Source of the DNA: Cyclobacteriaceae bacterium
GTDB taxonomy: Bacteria > Bacteroidota > Bacteroidia > Cytophagales > Cyclobacteriaceae
Direction of reading: 5' to 3'
NCBI GenBank assembly: GCA_022841475.1
Contig: JALHRJ010000046.1
Coordinates: forward strand, 1-35,099
DNA: 35,099 nucleotides
The position numbers and the translations under genes were made by a program. Positions 16,464 to 25,307 of the stretch are shown here, in pieces. Positions within the stretch are counted from its first letter, which is position 1, and each line of letters begins with the position of its first letter. The notes beneath the pieces were generated by a model that worked only from the letters and a program-made list of their open reading frames with translations, searched no databases and had not been told where the DNA came from.

Positions 16464-17933
16464 TTAATACCCAGGGTTTTGCTCCAGATTAGAATTCAAC
16501 AACACCTGATCATTCGGTAATTGTTGTAACATTCTGAAGTCTGTGTAAGGCAATGTTGCTACACCCGAAGCTGCTGGCTTAGGAATATCTAAACCTAACC
16601 GCTTGAAGTCATAAAATCGGAAGCCTTCCAAAGCAAATTCAACCCTGCGCTCGTTCATGATCAAATCTATCAAAGCAGTACCCGTTAATGCTGTAGCTGT
16701 TAAACCACGGTTGGTTCTGATTGCATTTACCGCAGTTTGCGCACCTGCATCATTGTTTTGACGAGCGCGGCTTTCCGCCTGAATAAGATACATTTCTGAT
16801 CTTCTGATCACCGGAATATTCTCTACAAAAGCACCCTTTTCACCTGGCCACTTGCGCGACTGGGGCTTATTAAGAGTGGCCGCTGTGGTGATGTAAAGGT
16901 TTCTTCTAACATCCGATGCTTCATGCGCGGCAATCAATTCGGCACTGGCAGCTAATACATATTGGCTACCGCCAAGCATATTGGTCGTAATTGAGTTCAT
17001 TGAGTTGTTTGGACCATCCACACCACTCCAGTCAGTAGCACGAATTTCTAATTCGAATATTGACTCAGGATGGGTAGCTGTACTCCATGAAGCTACCCAA
17101 CTTGCGGCTGCAACTGGAGCTGCCGTTGGCACTAAGGTTAGTGCGGTTGTAGCCTGTGTGTCGGCATCAGCAAAACGACTCCAGTTTAAATAATGGCGTG
17201 CCAATAAGGCATGAGCAGCCGCTCTGGTTGCCCTGAAAGGAAACGTATTCGTTCCTAGCGATGCAGGCCAGGCAGCACCAATGGCCGAAGCAGGTAACAA
17301 TAGGTTGGTGGCTTCTAACAAATCTGCTTCAACAAACTGATAGCTTTCGAGATTAGTACTTCTTGCTCTTTTATCTGCATCCGAAACCACTTCGGTAGGC
17401 GTATCGCGCAAAATTACTCCCAGGTTAAATCCATTCACTTCTTTTCCGGGCTCATAACTATAAACACGCAAAAGCTCCATGTAGTAAAGTGAACGAATAA
17501 ATAAAGCCTCGCCACGCAAATGATTCAATACCTGCTGTGAAGATAATGTACCCGATGATGGAACTTTAGCTATTGGCAATTCTGCTAAAAACTTCAGTGC
17601 ATAGTTGGTATCATTAATACCACGATAAGCAGTTGCCCATCTGTTGGCATAGACACCGATACCATTTACCCACTCCTGCTCATAGCGGCCTGTGCGGTTT
17701 ACGATCTCAATGTTATCTGCAAATGCATCACCATGTAAATTTACCTGCTGTCCATAAAAATTAAATTCATGAGCAATTCTGTAGGCACTCAACACAACAC
17801 TCTGCACTCCCGCAGCATTGTCTAAGGCCTGAGCCGGAGATAGTGCCGACTTATCCACTGTATCAATATCACAAGCAGTAAAGCTTATTGTGAGTAGAAC
17901 AGTTATTAAAATTTTATACAATTTTATATTCAT
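16464..17933 (-). CDS. SusD/RagB-family outer-membrane nutrient-binding lipoprotein
   Basis: The 489-aa protein has a lipobox ending at Cys21 (ISFTAC) and the SusD fold. N-terminal TPR-type helices contain YRGINDTNYALKFL and HLRGEALFIRSLYYMELLRVYS. The C-terminal SusD_RagB region has VNAIRTNRGL, LIDLIMNERRVEFALEGFRFYDFKR and the terminal LEQNPGY. SusD proteins form the lid over a SusC TonB-dependent channel and bind its substrate at the cell surface. It is 29 nt behind the susC gene. No glycoside hydrolase or polysaccharide lyase is encoded nearby, so this is not a typical polysaccharide-utilisation locus. The closest enzyme is a protease behind a terminator, so peptides are possible substrates (inference). 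Confidence 0.97.
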   Translation of the reverse strand: MNIKLYKILITVLLTISFTACDIDTVDKSALSPAQALDNAAGVQSVVLSAYRIAHEFNFYGQQVNLHGDAFADNIEIVNRTGRYEQEWVNGIGVYANRWATAYRGINDTNYALKFLAELPIAKVPSSGTLSSQQVLNHLRGEALFIRSLYYMELLRVYSYEPGKEVNGFNLGVILRDTPTEVVSDADKRARSTNLESYQFVEADLLEATNLLLPASAIGAAWPASLGTNTFPFRATRAAAHALLARHYLNWSRFADADTQATTALTLVPTAAPVAAASWVASWSTATHPESIFELEIRATDWSGVDGPNNSMNSITTNMLGGSQYVLAASAELIAAHEASDVRRNLYITTAATLNKPQSRKWPGEKGAFVENIPVIRRSEMYLIQAESRARQNNDAGAQTAVNAIRTNRGLTATALTGTALIDLIMNERRVEFALEGFRFYDFKRLGLDIPKPAASGVATLPYTDFRMLQQLPNDQVLLNSNLEQNPGY

Positions 17934-17962
17934 TTTATTTTATGCTTTAATTGATTGAACAA

Positions 17963-20900
17963 TTAGAGACCTATGGTGATACCACCCATAAATTGCTTTG
18001 CCACCGGGTAAACACCAAAAGTAGAAACTCCGGTACCTGAATTATTGCTTACAACTTCCGGATCGATTCCATCGAACTTGGTAAAGGTCCAAAGGTTAAG
18101 TCCCTGAATAAATACCCGCACATTGGTCAAATTCATTTTGGAAATGAGATTGGAGGGTAAGCTATAAGACAAGGTCACCTGCTTTAATCTCATATAAGAT
18201 GCATCCGACTGAAATTGAGTAGATCCAAAGGTTCCGAAATTCTGGGCAAAACCATCTATAACTCCACCCTGGAAAGAGCGAGCTACGTTGGTGATGTCAC
18301 CCGGATTTTGCCACCGTTCCAACTGGCTTACCAATTGATTGTTTGCACTGGATCCTGAAGCATACAAGTTATACAAGTCACCATTGAAGGCCTGGTTTCC
18401 ACCTTGATATTGGAAGAATACCTCCAGATTAAGTCCCTTATAAGAGAAGTTATTAGCAAGTCCACCAAAATAGGTTGGGATATTAGAACCCCGCACAGCA
18501 GCATCTCTTGCTACACCACTATAAGAAAGATTACCCAATGTATCATAAATCATTGCTTTTCCATTGGCTGGATTAATTCCAGCAAATTGGAACAGATAAT
18601 TAAACGATATAGGCTCGCCTACGATAAGTGTATTTCCGATTCTTTGCTGATTATTAGGAAGAGAAACCAATTCATTTTTAAGTGTGCTAAGGTTAGCTGT
18701 AACATTCCACTTAAATGATCCACGGTCGATTACTACAGCTCCTAATTCAATATCAAAACCATTGTTACGCACTTCTCCGCTATTTCCTCTTACAGAACCA
18801 ACACCAGAGTCGGTGGGAAGGGGTACATCAAACAGCAGTTGTTGAGTAAGGTTATCATAATATTCAACCGAACCGGTAACCCGGCTTCCAAATAAGGCAA
18901 AGTCAATACCGGCACTGGTCTGAATTTCATTTTCCCATGAGATTAGGTCATTGCCAAGTCGGGCTAGTCTCAACGTTGAACCACCTAGATATCCTGCGTT
19001 GTTTCCACCCGGGCTACCAAAGGCGGTAAACCAATCATAATCTGCGATATCAGAGTTACCAACTTTACCATAAGCAGCTCTAATCTTCAGATCATCCAGC
19101 CAGGTAATTCCATCCATAAAACTCTCCTCAGTTATACGATAAGCCACTGATCCTGCATAGAAGGTACCATACTTGCTGTTGGACCCAAAGCGAGAAGAAC
19201 CGTCTCTGCGCAAGGTAAAGTCAGCGATATATCTGTCTTTCATTGCATACTTTACCTGACCGAAAACTCCCTGCCGGGCATTATCAAAGAAGAATTCTCC
19301 TGCGGGTCTAGCTGTTGCTCCTGAGGATAAGAGCCTTAATGCCGGGTTCGGATAAGTAAATTGCGAGGCCGTTATTCCACCTCTTTCTTCTTTTCTGTAT
19401 TCGAATCCAGCCAAACCAGAGATCTGGTGAATCTCACCAAATTTTTTGGTGTAATTTAAGGTAGCATTGGTGTTATACGATATTGTTCTTCTGCTAGTAG
19501 CAGAAATCTGTCCCCCCGCAAACACAGGTATTGACCCTGGTCTTTCATTGCGGTCAGTTCCGAAAGAAGCATCAACACCTGCAAATCCACTTAATGTTAA
19601 ACCAGGCATAATTTCATAAGCAATATTGAAACTGGAAACGGTTTGCGGTGTGCGGCCTAAACGAAGTTCTTCTTCAACACCCTGTTTGATATTATAACCG
19701 AATAAGTGCGACCCTGGCGCTCTGGTAGGATAAAGAGCAAATCCACCCTCTGGGGTATACGGACTGGAAGTAGGCTGCGCGGTAAACGCTGCCTGAAAAG
19801 GGCCGTTCACAAAGTTACCATTGGCAATTGAACCAAATGTTCTCTGGTAGGCCAGAGAGAGATTGGCACCAATAGTCAATTTTTCATTTGGCTTGTGAGT
19901 AATATTTAAACGGGCTGTACCACGCTTCCAATCACTGGCGATAATCTGACCCTCCTGAAACTGATAAGAGGCTGATAACAAGAATGATGTCTTTTCATCA
20001 CCGCCCGACATAGTAAGGTCGTATGTGCCTAACTGACCATTCTGAAACATTTCATTGACCCAATCATGGCTTTCCAAATTTGACTCATTTGGATCACCAA
20101 ACGTGGCATAGGATGTTGCTACAGGAAGACCTGCATTGCGGTAAGACTCTTCTTTAATTGCAGCAAACTGTTGTCCATTCATCATCTCATAAAGATTGAA
20201 TGGTTGAGTAGTTCCATATTGAGCGTTAATTTCTAACTTGGTTTTCCCTTTCTTTCCTTTTTTAGTGGTTACAAGGATTACTCCGTTAGCGGCTTGCGCG
20301 CCATAGATTGCAGAGGAAGCTGCATCTTTCAAAACCTCAACAGATTCAATATCATTTGGGTTAATAGAGCCCAATGGGTTAGATGAACCTTGTGTTGACT
20401 GCCCGAAGCGGCCCATCTGAACACCATCCACAATCCAAAGCGGATCGTTAGACGCGTTGATTGAACCGATTCCTCTTACACGAACGTTCAAAGCACCACC
20501 AGGCTGACCTGACTGAGATGAAACCTGAACCCCAGCCAAACGGCCCTGAATACCTCTATCTACTGATTGAATAGGTACATTTTGGAGAACGTCTCCTTTA
20601 AGAGAAGAGATTGAACCGGTTAATGTTCTTTTTTCCTGTACTCCGTAACCGGTCACTACTACTTCGGATAATTGCTTAACATCTGAAGCCAGCTGCACAT
20701 CAACCACTGCCCGACTACCTACGGCAACTTCCTGCGTTACAAAACCAACGAAGGAGAAAACTAATGTTCCACCCGTTGTGGGTAAACTCAAACGATAATT
20801 TCCTTCAACATCAGTGATAGAACCAGTGTCCGTGCCTTTCAGAAGCACATTTACTCCTGGTAAGCCCGATCCGTCATCTGCAGAAGTGACTCTGCCCGAC

Positions 20901-20980
20901 ACGGTACGATCTTGCGCCCATGCTACACTGGTTACCAGCATTAACATGGAGAAAATCTTTACTAGTAAAATTTTCTTCAT
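17963..20980 (-). CDS. SusC/RagA-family TonB-linked outer-membrane transporter
   Basis: The start is placed at the ATG at 20980 (MKKILLVKIFSMLMLV), giving 1005 aa. An upstream in-frame start would add 22 residues before the signal peptide and would run through the promoter, so it is rejected. After signal cleavage (near AWA-Q) comes a carboxypeptidase-D regulatory-like domain (about 25-100: VSGRVTSADDGSGLPGVNVLL). A SusC signature follows (VVVTGYG), then the plug domain (LAGVQVSSQSGQPG, RVRGIGSINASNDPLWIVDG, IEVLKDAASSAIYGAQAANGVILVT within it) and a beta-barrel to the C-terminus. It imports large ligands with energy from TonB-ExbBD, which are not encoded here. It leads the operon susC-susD-lipoprotein. 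Confidence 0.97.
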   Translation of the reverse strand: MKKILLVKIFSMLMLVTSVAWAQDRTVSGRVTSADDGSGLPGVNVLLKGTDTGSITDVEGNYRLSLPTTGGTLVFSFVGFVTQEVAVGSRAVVDVQLASDVKQLSEVVVTGYGVQEKRTLTGSISSLKGDVLQNVPIQSVDRGIQGRLAGVQVSSQSGQPGGALNVRVRGIGSINASNDPLWIVDGVQMGRFGQSTQGSSNPLGSINPNDIESVEVLKDAASSAIYGAQAANGVILVTTKKGKKGKTKLEINAQYGTTQPFNLYEMMNGQQFAAIKEESYRNAGLPVATSYATFGDPNESNLESHDWVNEMFQNGQLGTYDLTMSGGDEKTSFLLSASYQFQEGQIIASDWKRGTARLNITHKPNEKLTIGANLSLAYQRTFGSIANGNFVNGPFQAAFTAQPTSSPYTPEGGFALYPTRAPGSHLFGYNIKQGVEEELRLGRTPQTVSSFNIAYEIMPGLTLSGFAGVDASFGTDRNERPGSIPVFAGGQISATSRRTISYNTNATLNYTKKFGEIHQISGLAGFEYRKEERGGITASQFTYPNPALRLLSSGATARPAGEFFFDNARQGVFGQVKYAMKDRYIADFTLRRDGSSRFGSNSKYGTFYAGSVAYRITEESFMDGITWLDDLKIRAAYGKVGNSDIADYDWFTAFGSPGGNNAGYLGGSTLRLARLGNDLISWENEIQTSAGIDFALFGSRVTGSVEYYDNLTQQLLFDVPLPTDSGVGSVRGNSGEVRNNGFDIELGAVVIDRGSFKWNVTANLSTLKNELVSLPNNQQRIGNTLIVGEPISFNYLFQFAGINPANGKAMIYDTLGNLSYSGVARDAAVRGSNIPTYFGGLANNFSYKGLNLEVFFQYQGGNQAFNGDLYNLYASGSSANNQLVSQLERWQNPGDITNVARSFQGGVIDGFAQNFGTFGSTQFQSDASYMRLKQVTLSYSLPSNLISKMNLTNVRVFIQGLNLWTFTKFDGIDPEVVSNNSGTGVSTFGVYPVAKQFMGGITIGL

Positions 20981-21022
20981 ACAGTTTTGGTTTAATTGAT
21001 TAGAATATTTCTTAATAGGTTG

Positions 21023-21030
21023 CAAACATA
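21023..21030 (-). promoter_or_regulatory. -7 box of the SusCD operon
   Basis: TATGTTTG on the minus strand (21023-21030), followed by CAACC, matches TAnnTTTG. It lies 42 bp before the susC ATG. The -33 region is T-rich but has no clean TTG. No sigma/anti-sigma (ECF) pair is encoded next to the operon. Confidence 0.55.
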
Positions 21031-21046
21031 GAATAAAATTAGTCAC

Positions 21047-21171
21047 GGTAAAATAATTTTTAAATAAAGGAGTGCTAATTAAGGAACAAAATAACCTCTC
21101 GTTGGCATTTTTAACCGCTTGTGTAAATCGGTCTAATGATTGGAAGTCAGACTCGTTGGAAGCGAGTCAAA
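21047..21171. other. Intergenic space between the OmpA-like gene and susC, with small hairpin
   Basis: GACTCG (21050 is outside; arms at 21150-21155) and CGAGTC (21163-21168) form a 6-bp stem with a 7-nt loop just behind the OmpA-like stop codon. There is no T-run, so it is a weak terminator candidate at best. The arms lie between two TTGGAAG direct repeats (21140-21146 and 21156-21162). Confidence 0.35.
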
Positions 21172-23058
21172 TCATAGGATTTTAAACTCAATTCTACGGT
21201 TTAACTGTCGGTTTTCGTCCGAATTATTAGGTTTTAAAGGGCTTTTTGCGCCATAACCCTTAGTTAGAACCCGAGCAGTTGGAATTTGATGATTTTTTAG
21301 AAATTCCGCTACCGACTGAGCTCTTTTTTCCGAAAGCTCTTGATTATACACTTCAGTACCCGAATTGTCAGTATGCCCACCTATTTCGATTTTTACTTCT
21401 GGATTTTGATTTAAGAAATCAACCACCTCTTTTAGTTCCGTTTCCGACTGAGGTTTCAATTCGTACTTATTCAAATCGAAAAACAAATTATTCAAAACAA
21501 CTGATGCGTTTTGTTGTACCGGAATGAGAGCAATGTTTTTGATCACAGGCTCACTGCTAGCCTCTTCTTCATAATTAAAATGAAGACTATGAAACAGATA
21601 TCCCTTTTTACGGACATATAAAGCATACTCCGATCCACCCGGTAGCACCATCACATATTCACCAGTAACTGAGTCAGAATTAACACGTGCAATCCTCTTA
21701 TTTAATTTTAAATCAAATAATTCAATGCTTGCCTTTAAGGGATTCGTTTTTGAATCTGACACATTTCCCTTAACTACATTTCCTTTCGACTTTACAATTT
21801 TCTCTGCTGGAAGATCGATTCGATATAACCGGCTACGATTTTTACTTTCTTCGCGCGAGTAGTAAGCTAATGCTCCATCACTTGCTACCATAAATGAATA
21901 TTGATCTTTGTGGTCATTCAACGGCTTGCCCATATTTAGTGGGACTGCCCAACCGGTCTCCTTTTTTTCTGAAACATAGATATCATAGCCTCCATAGCCA
22001 GGGTATCCATTTGATACTATATAGAGTGTCTGATTATTAACATGGATATAGGGTGAGATTTCATCAAATGGTGTATTAATTTCAGGGCCCAGATTTTTGG
22101 CTTTCGACCAACCCGTTTCAGAAAGGTGAGAATACCAGATGTCATAGCCTCCAACTCCACCCTTACGATCAGAAACAAAATACAACTCCCGGCCATCAGC
22201 GGATAAGGACGGCTGCGAATCCCAATTAGTACTATTAATAGAGGGGCCGAGATTTTTCGGTTGAGACCACACATTGCCTGTCCTTCTCGTTTCAAACAAA
22301 TCGCAACCAAATGAACCGCATATAGTGAGTATCAAATGCCGGCCATCGGCAGAAATCGTACAGGCTCCCTCGCGTTGCATAGTATTAATGTTTGATGAAA
22401 TCGACACTGGGGCCATCCATCTTCCATTCACTTTTCGCGAGACCAACAAATCTTCGTTGTCGTTGCGGCCACCGCCAAAGCGAGCTGTAAAAATGAGTTG
22501 AGTATTGTCGGCAGTGAGCGCTGGAAAATATTGCATCGGAAATGCATTGACCGTATCACTTAATGGTGTAATGACATATTTGAGATCAGTTTGATTGGCC
22601 AACGCATAGTCGGCCTGCGACTTCCAAACCTTTACAAGATCCATCTTTCGTTTGTCTGATTTCTCTATCTGCAAAAACTGTGTGGCAAAAGCTGCGGCAG
22701 CAGAATAATTTGCATGCCATAGATTTACATTCGTTAACTCGTACAAATACATTCTACGCCTTGCATCTTCTTTAAGAAGGGAAAGCCCCTGCTCGAATGT
22801 TGTACTTGCAAGTGGATAATTCTCTTGTGCTTTATAGATTAGTCCAAGGCGGTAATAGGCTTCTTCAAAATTTTTATCCTTGGCAATTGCCTCATTCAGA
22901 AAAGATATTGCCTCCTTAAATTGCCCACGCACCCGGTAATTGTCTGCTTCATAATAAAGTTCCTGGGCCTTTTTGTTCTTTGTGCTCAATGGTTGACTCA
23001 TTACAGTAGAGCTGCAAACACAGAGAATAATAAATGACCACAATTTCAACATATTCAT
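21172..23058 (-). CDS. TPR-PD40-CRD-OmpA outer-membrane protein (PorE-like architecture)
   Basis: From the ATG at 23058 the protein has 628 aa; a 20-residue upstream extension lacks signal-peptide features and is rejected. After a signal sequence (about 1-20) come TPR helices (about 25-150), then a beta-propeller of PD40 repeats (about 190-430; ISADGRHLILTI, PSLSADGRELYFVSDRKGGVGGYDIW, YIVSNGYPGYGGYDIYVSE). A carboxypeptidase-D regulatory-like domain (about 440-510) and a C-terminal OmpA domain (about 520-628) follow; the latter has GGHTDNSGTEVYNQELSEKRA, which binds peptidoglycan. This order matches PorE of the type IX secretion system, but paralogs with the same layout are common in this phylum. 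There is no clear lipobox, unlike PorE. Confidence 0.93.
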   Translation of the reverse strand: MNMLKLWSFIILCVCSSTVMSQPLSTKNKKAQELYYEADNYRVRGQFKEAISFLNEAIAKDKNFEEAYYRLGLIYKAQENYPLASTTFEQGLSLLKEDARRRMYLYELTNVNLWHANYSAAAAFATQFLQIEKSDKRKMDLVKVWKSQADYALANQTDLKYVITPLSDTVNAFPMQYFPALTADNTQLIFTARFGGGRNDNEDLLVSRKVNGRWMAPVSISSNINTMQREGACTISADGRHLILTICGSFGCDLFETRRTGNVWSQPKNLGPSINSTNWDSQPSLSADGRELYFVSDRKGGVGGYDIWYSHLSETGWSKAKNLGPEINTPFDEISPYIHVNNQTLYIVSNGYPGYGGYDIYVSEKKETGWAVPLNMGKPLNDHKDQYSFMVASDGALAYYSREESKNRSRLYRIDLPAEKIVKSKGNVVKGNVSDSKTNPLKASIELFDLKLNKRIARVNSDSVTGEYVMVLPGGSEYALYVRKKGYLFHSLHFNYEEEASSEPVIKNIALIPVQQNASVVLNNLFFDLNKYELKPQSETELKEVVDFLNQNPEVKIEIGGHTDNSGTEVYNQELSEKRAQSVAEFLKNHQIPTARVLTKGYGAKSPLKPNNSDENRQLNRRIEFKIL

Positions 23059-23124
23059 AAGGCAAGTTAACTCCCTTGGGGGGAAGTAAAAAGTCCTATG
23101 GTAAACGACTGAATCCACACGTTG

Positions 23125-23718
23125 TTATGTCACGATCGAACTTGTAGGAATCTCCGGGCCATCCATGCCCACCATCGAGTTAATTAATTTCAAAGATTGA
23201 AATTGATTGTAATTAGAAATGTTAATACTTGTTTCTTCAATCCATCCGACATCTAAGAGACTCTGACGCATTGTGCCTTTGAGCAAAAATGTAGACGGTG
23301 TAAACCAACGGTTTTCCTTTTTAAAAATCAGGTTAGCGTAAAACGTATCGGTAAAGTTCCCGCTTTTAACAATTAAAATATCATCGGCCACGCCACGTTG
23401 AGTAAAAAGATTTTCCAGATGGGATCTGTCCAGGAATTTATGTGCATAAGAAATATCATTGGCGTGAATCAGTTTTAACGATTGCACCGGTCGCGGCCTG
23501 TAGTACACAAATTCAACATTCCTGATTATCGTGTCGTAGATAATTCTTGTCTTAAACAGGCCATGAGTCGGCATAACAACTTGCGAAAGGAATTCCGCAA
23601 GGTTGATGGAATATTTTCCAAACAACATTGAAGACGAAGTTCTCATCCGCGCCTCATGATAGGTAAGGTTGCGGAATATGCCATCCTTCAGATAGATCGA
23701 CTCAAGCAACAGGGACAT
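23125..23718 (-). CDS. pabC: Aminotransferase class IV, probable 4-amino-4-deoxychorismate lyase
   Basis: This would release p-aminobenzoate and pyruvate from aminodeoxychorismate, for folate. The start chosen is the ATG at 23718 (197 aa), which gives MSLLLESIYLKDG in line with the family. A longer reading from 23784 adds only residues antisense to no feature and overlaps pabB by 83 bases. The PLP lysine is Lys94 (AHKFLDRS), and the C-terminal phosphate-binding segment LLKGTMRQSLL is present. Asp124 (GNFTDTF) stands where many relatives have Glu. At 197 aa it is shorter than E. coli PabC (269 aa), mostly at the N-terminus. The 17-base overlap with pabB supports both the function and coupled translation. 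Confidence 0.82.
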   Translation of the reverse strand: MSLLLESIYLKDGIFRNLTYHEARMRTSSSMLFGKYSINLAEFLSQVVMPTHGLFKTRIIYDTIIRNVEFVYYRPRPVQSLKLIHANDISYAHKFLDRSHLENLFTQRGVADDILIVKSGNFTDTFYANLIFKKENRWFTPSTFLLKGTMRQSLLDVGWIEETSINISNYNQFQSLKLINSMVGMDGPEIPTSSIVT

Positions 23719-24673
23719 AAATTTTTTGAATTGCTTCCATGTACTCTTGCTCCGCCACACTCTGTGTGGTGATGCCACCGCCACTCCGATAAAAAATGGT
23801 ATCCTCTTCTTGTTGCATAAAACGTATGGCTACTCCGCTGTCCAGATTTTCACCATCAAAATAACCAAAAACTCCCGTGTAATAGCCGCGCTTTTCTCCC
23901 TCGGCTTCACGAATCACCTCGCACGTTCTTACTTTGGGTGCGCCACTAACCGAACCCGCAGGCAATAAGGAGACAATAAGATTTCCTAGATGTTGTCTGT
24001 AATTCACCGAAAGATCACCGGTTATTTCAGAACTCACCTGCAAGAGCTTTTTGTCATGGGTAGTAATTTTATCTATGTAACGAAACCGGGTAATGCACAC
24101 ATTGGAAGCAACACGACTCAAATCATTCCGGATCAGGTCTACGATGGTAACATGTTCGGCCAATTCCTTTTTATTTTCCCGAATAATCTTCTCTGCATCA
24201 GGTATCGAAGCATCAATGGTTCCCTTCATGGGATAGGAAATAATTTTACTGCCTTTAATCTGGACAAATATTTCTGGTGAGAAAAAAAGAAATTCATTCC
24301 GAAGCCAGCACTTATACCGCGCATCACTTATATAGAACAAATCCTGCAGTGAAGAATTTAGCTCTACTTTCGTCTTCATCGTTAGATTAACCAAAAAAGA
24401 ATCACCATAGGTCAACGGCTTGAATACCTTGTTAAATTTTGCCTGATACTGCTCGAACGATATCGGATACTTTTGAAGTTGAATTTTTTCACCTCCTCTT
24501 GCCTGTGGATTTGCATTCGTATATCCATTGATGGAGAATAGTATTTCTTCGGGGTCAATCTGATCCAAACGCCATGCTAGTGGTTTTTCCAATTCAAAAT
24601 CAACCAGAAACAAAAAAGGGACTTTTTTACGGCCCCATTCGTTCAGTTGTTGTATGAAATTATCTAACGACAT
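23702..24673 (-). CDS. pabB: Aminodeoxychorismate synthase component I
   Basis: PabB converts chorismate and ammonia to 4-amino-4-deoxychorismate in p-aminobenzoate and folate synthesis. The 323-aa protein consists of the chorismate-binding domain. It carries SYPMKGTID with Lys150, the PabB-type lysine that replaces the Ala of anthranilate synthase (PIAGT), which favours PabB over TrpE. Other conserved parts are HVTIVDLIRNDLSRVA, LLPAGSVSGAPK and GYYTGVFGYFDG. It is shorter than E. coli PabB (about 450 aa) because the N-terminal half is reduced. A glutamine amidotransferase partner (PabA/TrpG) is not in this window. It lies 6 nt behind queE and overlaps pabC. Confidence 0.94.
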   Translation of the reverse strand: MSLDNFIQQLNEWGRKKVPFLFLVDFELEKPLAWRLDQIDPEEILFSINGYTNANPQARGGEKIQLQKYPISFEQYQAKFNKVFKPLTYGDSFLVNLTMKTKVELNSSLQDLFYISDARYKCWLRNEFLFFSPEIFVQIKGSKIISYPMKGTIDASIPDAEKIIRENKKELAEHVTIVDLIRNDLSRVASNVCITRFRYIDKITTHDKKLLQVSSEITGDLSVNYRQHLGNLIVSLLPAGSVSGAPKVRTCEVIREAEGEKRGYYTGVFGYFDGENLDSGVAIRFMQQEEDTIFYRSGGGITTQSVAEQEYMEAIQKIYVPVA

Positions 24674-24679
24674 ATCCCA

Positions 24680-25303
24680 TTAAGGTACATCCATGTATTT
24701 GTGCACCTGCAACGAAATCTTCCATTGCGGATGATTCTTCACATAGTCAATAATCAATGGAAGAATTTCCTTTTCCTTTGACCATTCAGGTTGCAAGTAC
24801 AATTCACATGCTGAACCCACTTGTTTGGCAAAATCTTCGGCCCATGCGAAATCCGTCTTATGAAAGATGACTACTTTTAATTCATCTGCTTTCTCTGGCA
24901 CTGATGAATGAGGCGGCTTAAATTTTTTAGGGGAAAAACAAACCCAATCCCACTGACCTGTAAGCGGATAAGCACCCGAAGTTTCTATATGGGTACGCAA
25001 GCCTGCCAGTTTGAGTTCATGAGTTAACGAGGCAAGATTATGCATGGATGGTTCACCCCCTGTAACTACTGCAATTTTACTTCCACTTGCTTTAGCCTTC
25101 GTGGCTAATTCTTTCACATCTACCTTGGGATGTGCAGCCTCATCCCACGAATCTTTTACATCGCACCAGACACACCGCACTTCACAGCCGCCCAGACGAA
25201 TAAAATAGGCTGCGCTGCCCTGATAAAATCCTTCTCCCTGGATGGTATAAAAATCCTCCATTAAGGGAAGAGCAGGATTCAAAATTTCAGCTTTATGATT
25301 CAA
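24680..25303 (-). CDS. queE: 7-carboxy-7-deazaguanine synthase, radical SAM enzyme
   Basis: QueE rearranges 6-carboxytetrahydropterin to 7-carboxy-7-deazaguanine, on the way to preQ0 and tRNA queuosine. The 207-aa protein has the radical SAM Cys cluster Cys40, Cys44 and Cys47 (GGCEVRCVWCD, a CxxxCxxC pattern). The N-terminal substrate segment FYTIQGEGFYQGSAAYFIRLGGC is typical of QueE, followed by VVTGGEPSMH and HIETSGAYPL. It sits 4 nt behind folD and 6 nt ahead of pabB in a compact minus-strand operon, next to folate genes that share the GTP-derived pterin pool. queC, queF and a dpd DNA-modification cluster are not present in the window, so tRNA modification is the default role. Confidence 0.95.
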   Translation of the reverse strand: MNHKAEILNPALPLMEDFYTIQGEGFYQGSAAYFIRLGGCEVRCVWCDVKDSWDEAAHPKVDVKELATKAKASGSKIAVVTGGEPSMHNLASLTHELKLAGLRTHIETSGAYPLTGQWDWVCFSPKKFKPPHSSVPEKADELKVVIFHKTDFAWAEDFAKQVGSACELYLQPEWSKEKEILPLIIDYVKNHPQWKISLQVHKYMDVP

Positions 25304-25307
25304 AACT

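Noticed and set aside
20981..21046. 22-residue N-terminal extension of SusC
   Set aside because: It would be translated across the -7 box and would precede an intact signal peptide starting MKKILL.
24680..25303. queE as part of a DNA 7-deazaguanine (dpd) defence system
   Set aside because: No dpdA or other dpd genes are present and it lies in a folate operon; tRNA queuosine synthesis is the simpler role.
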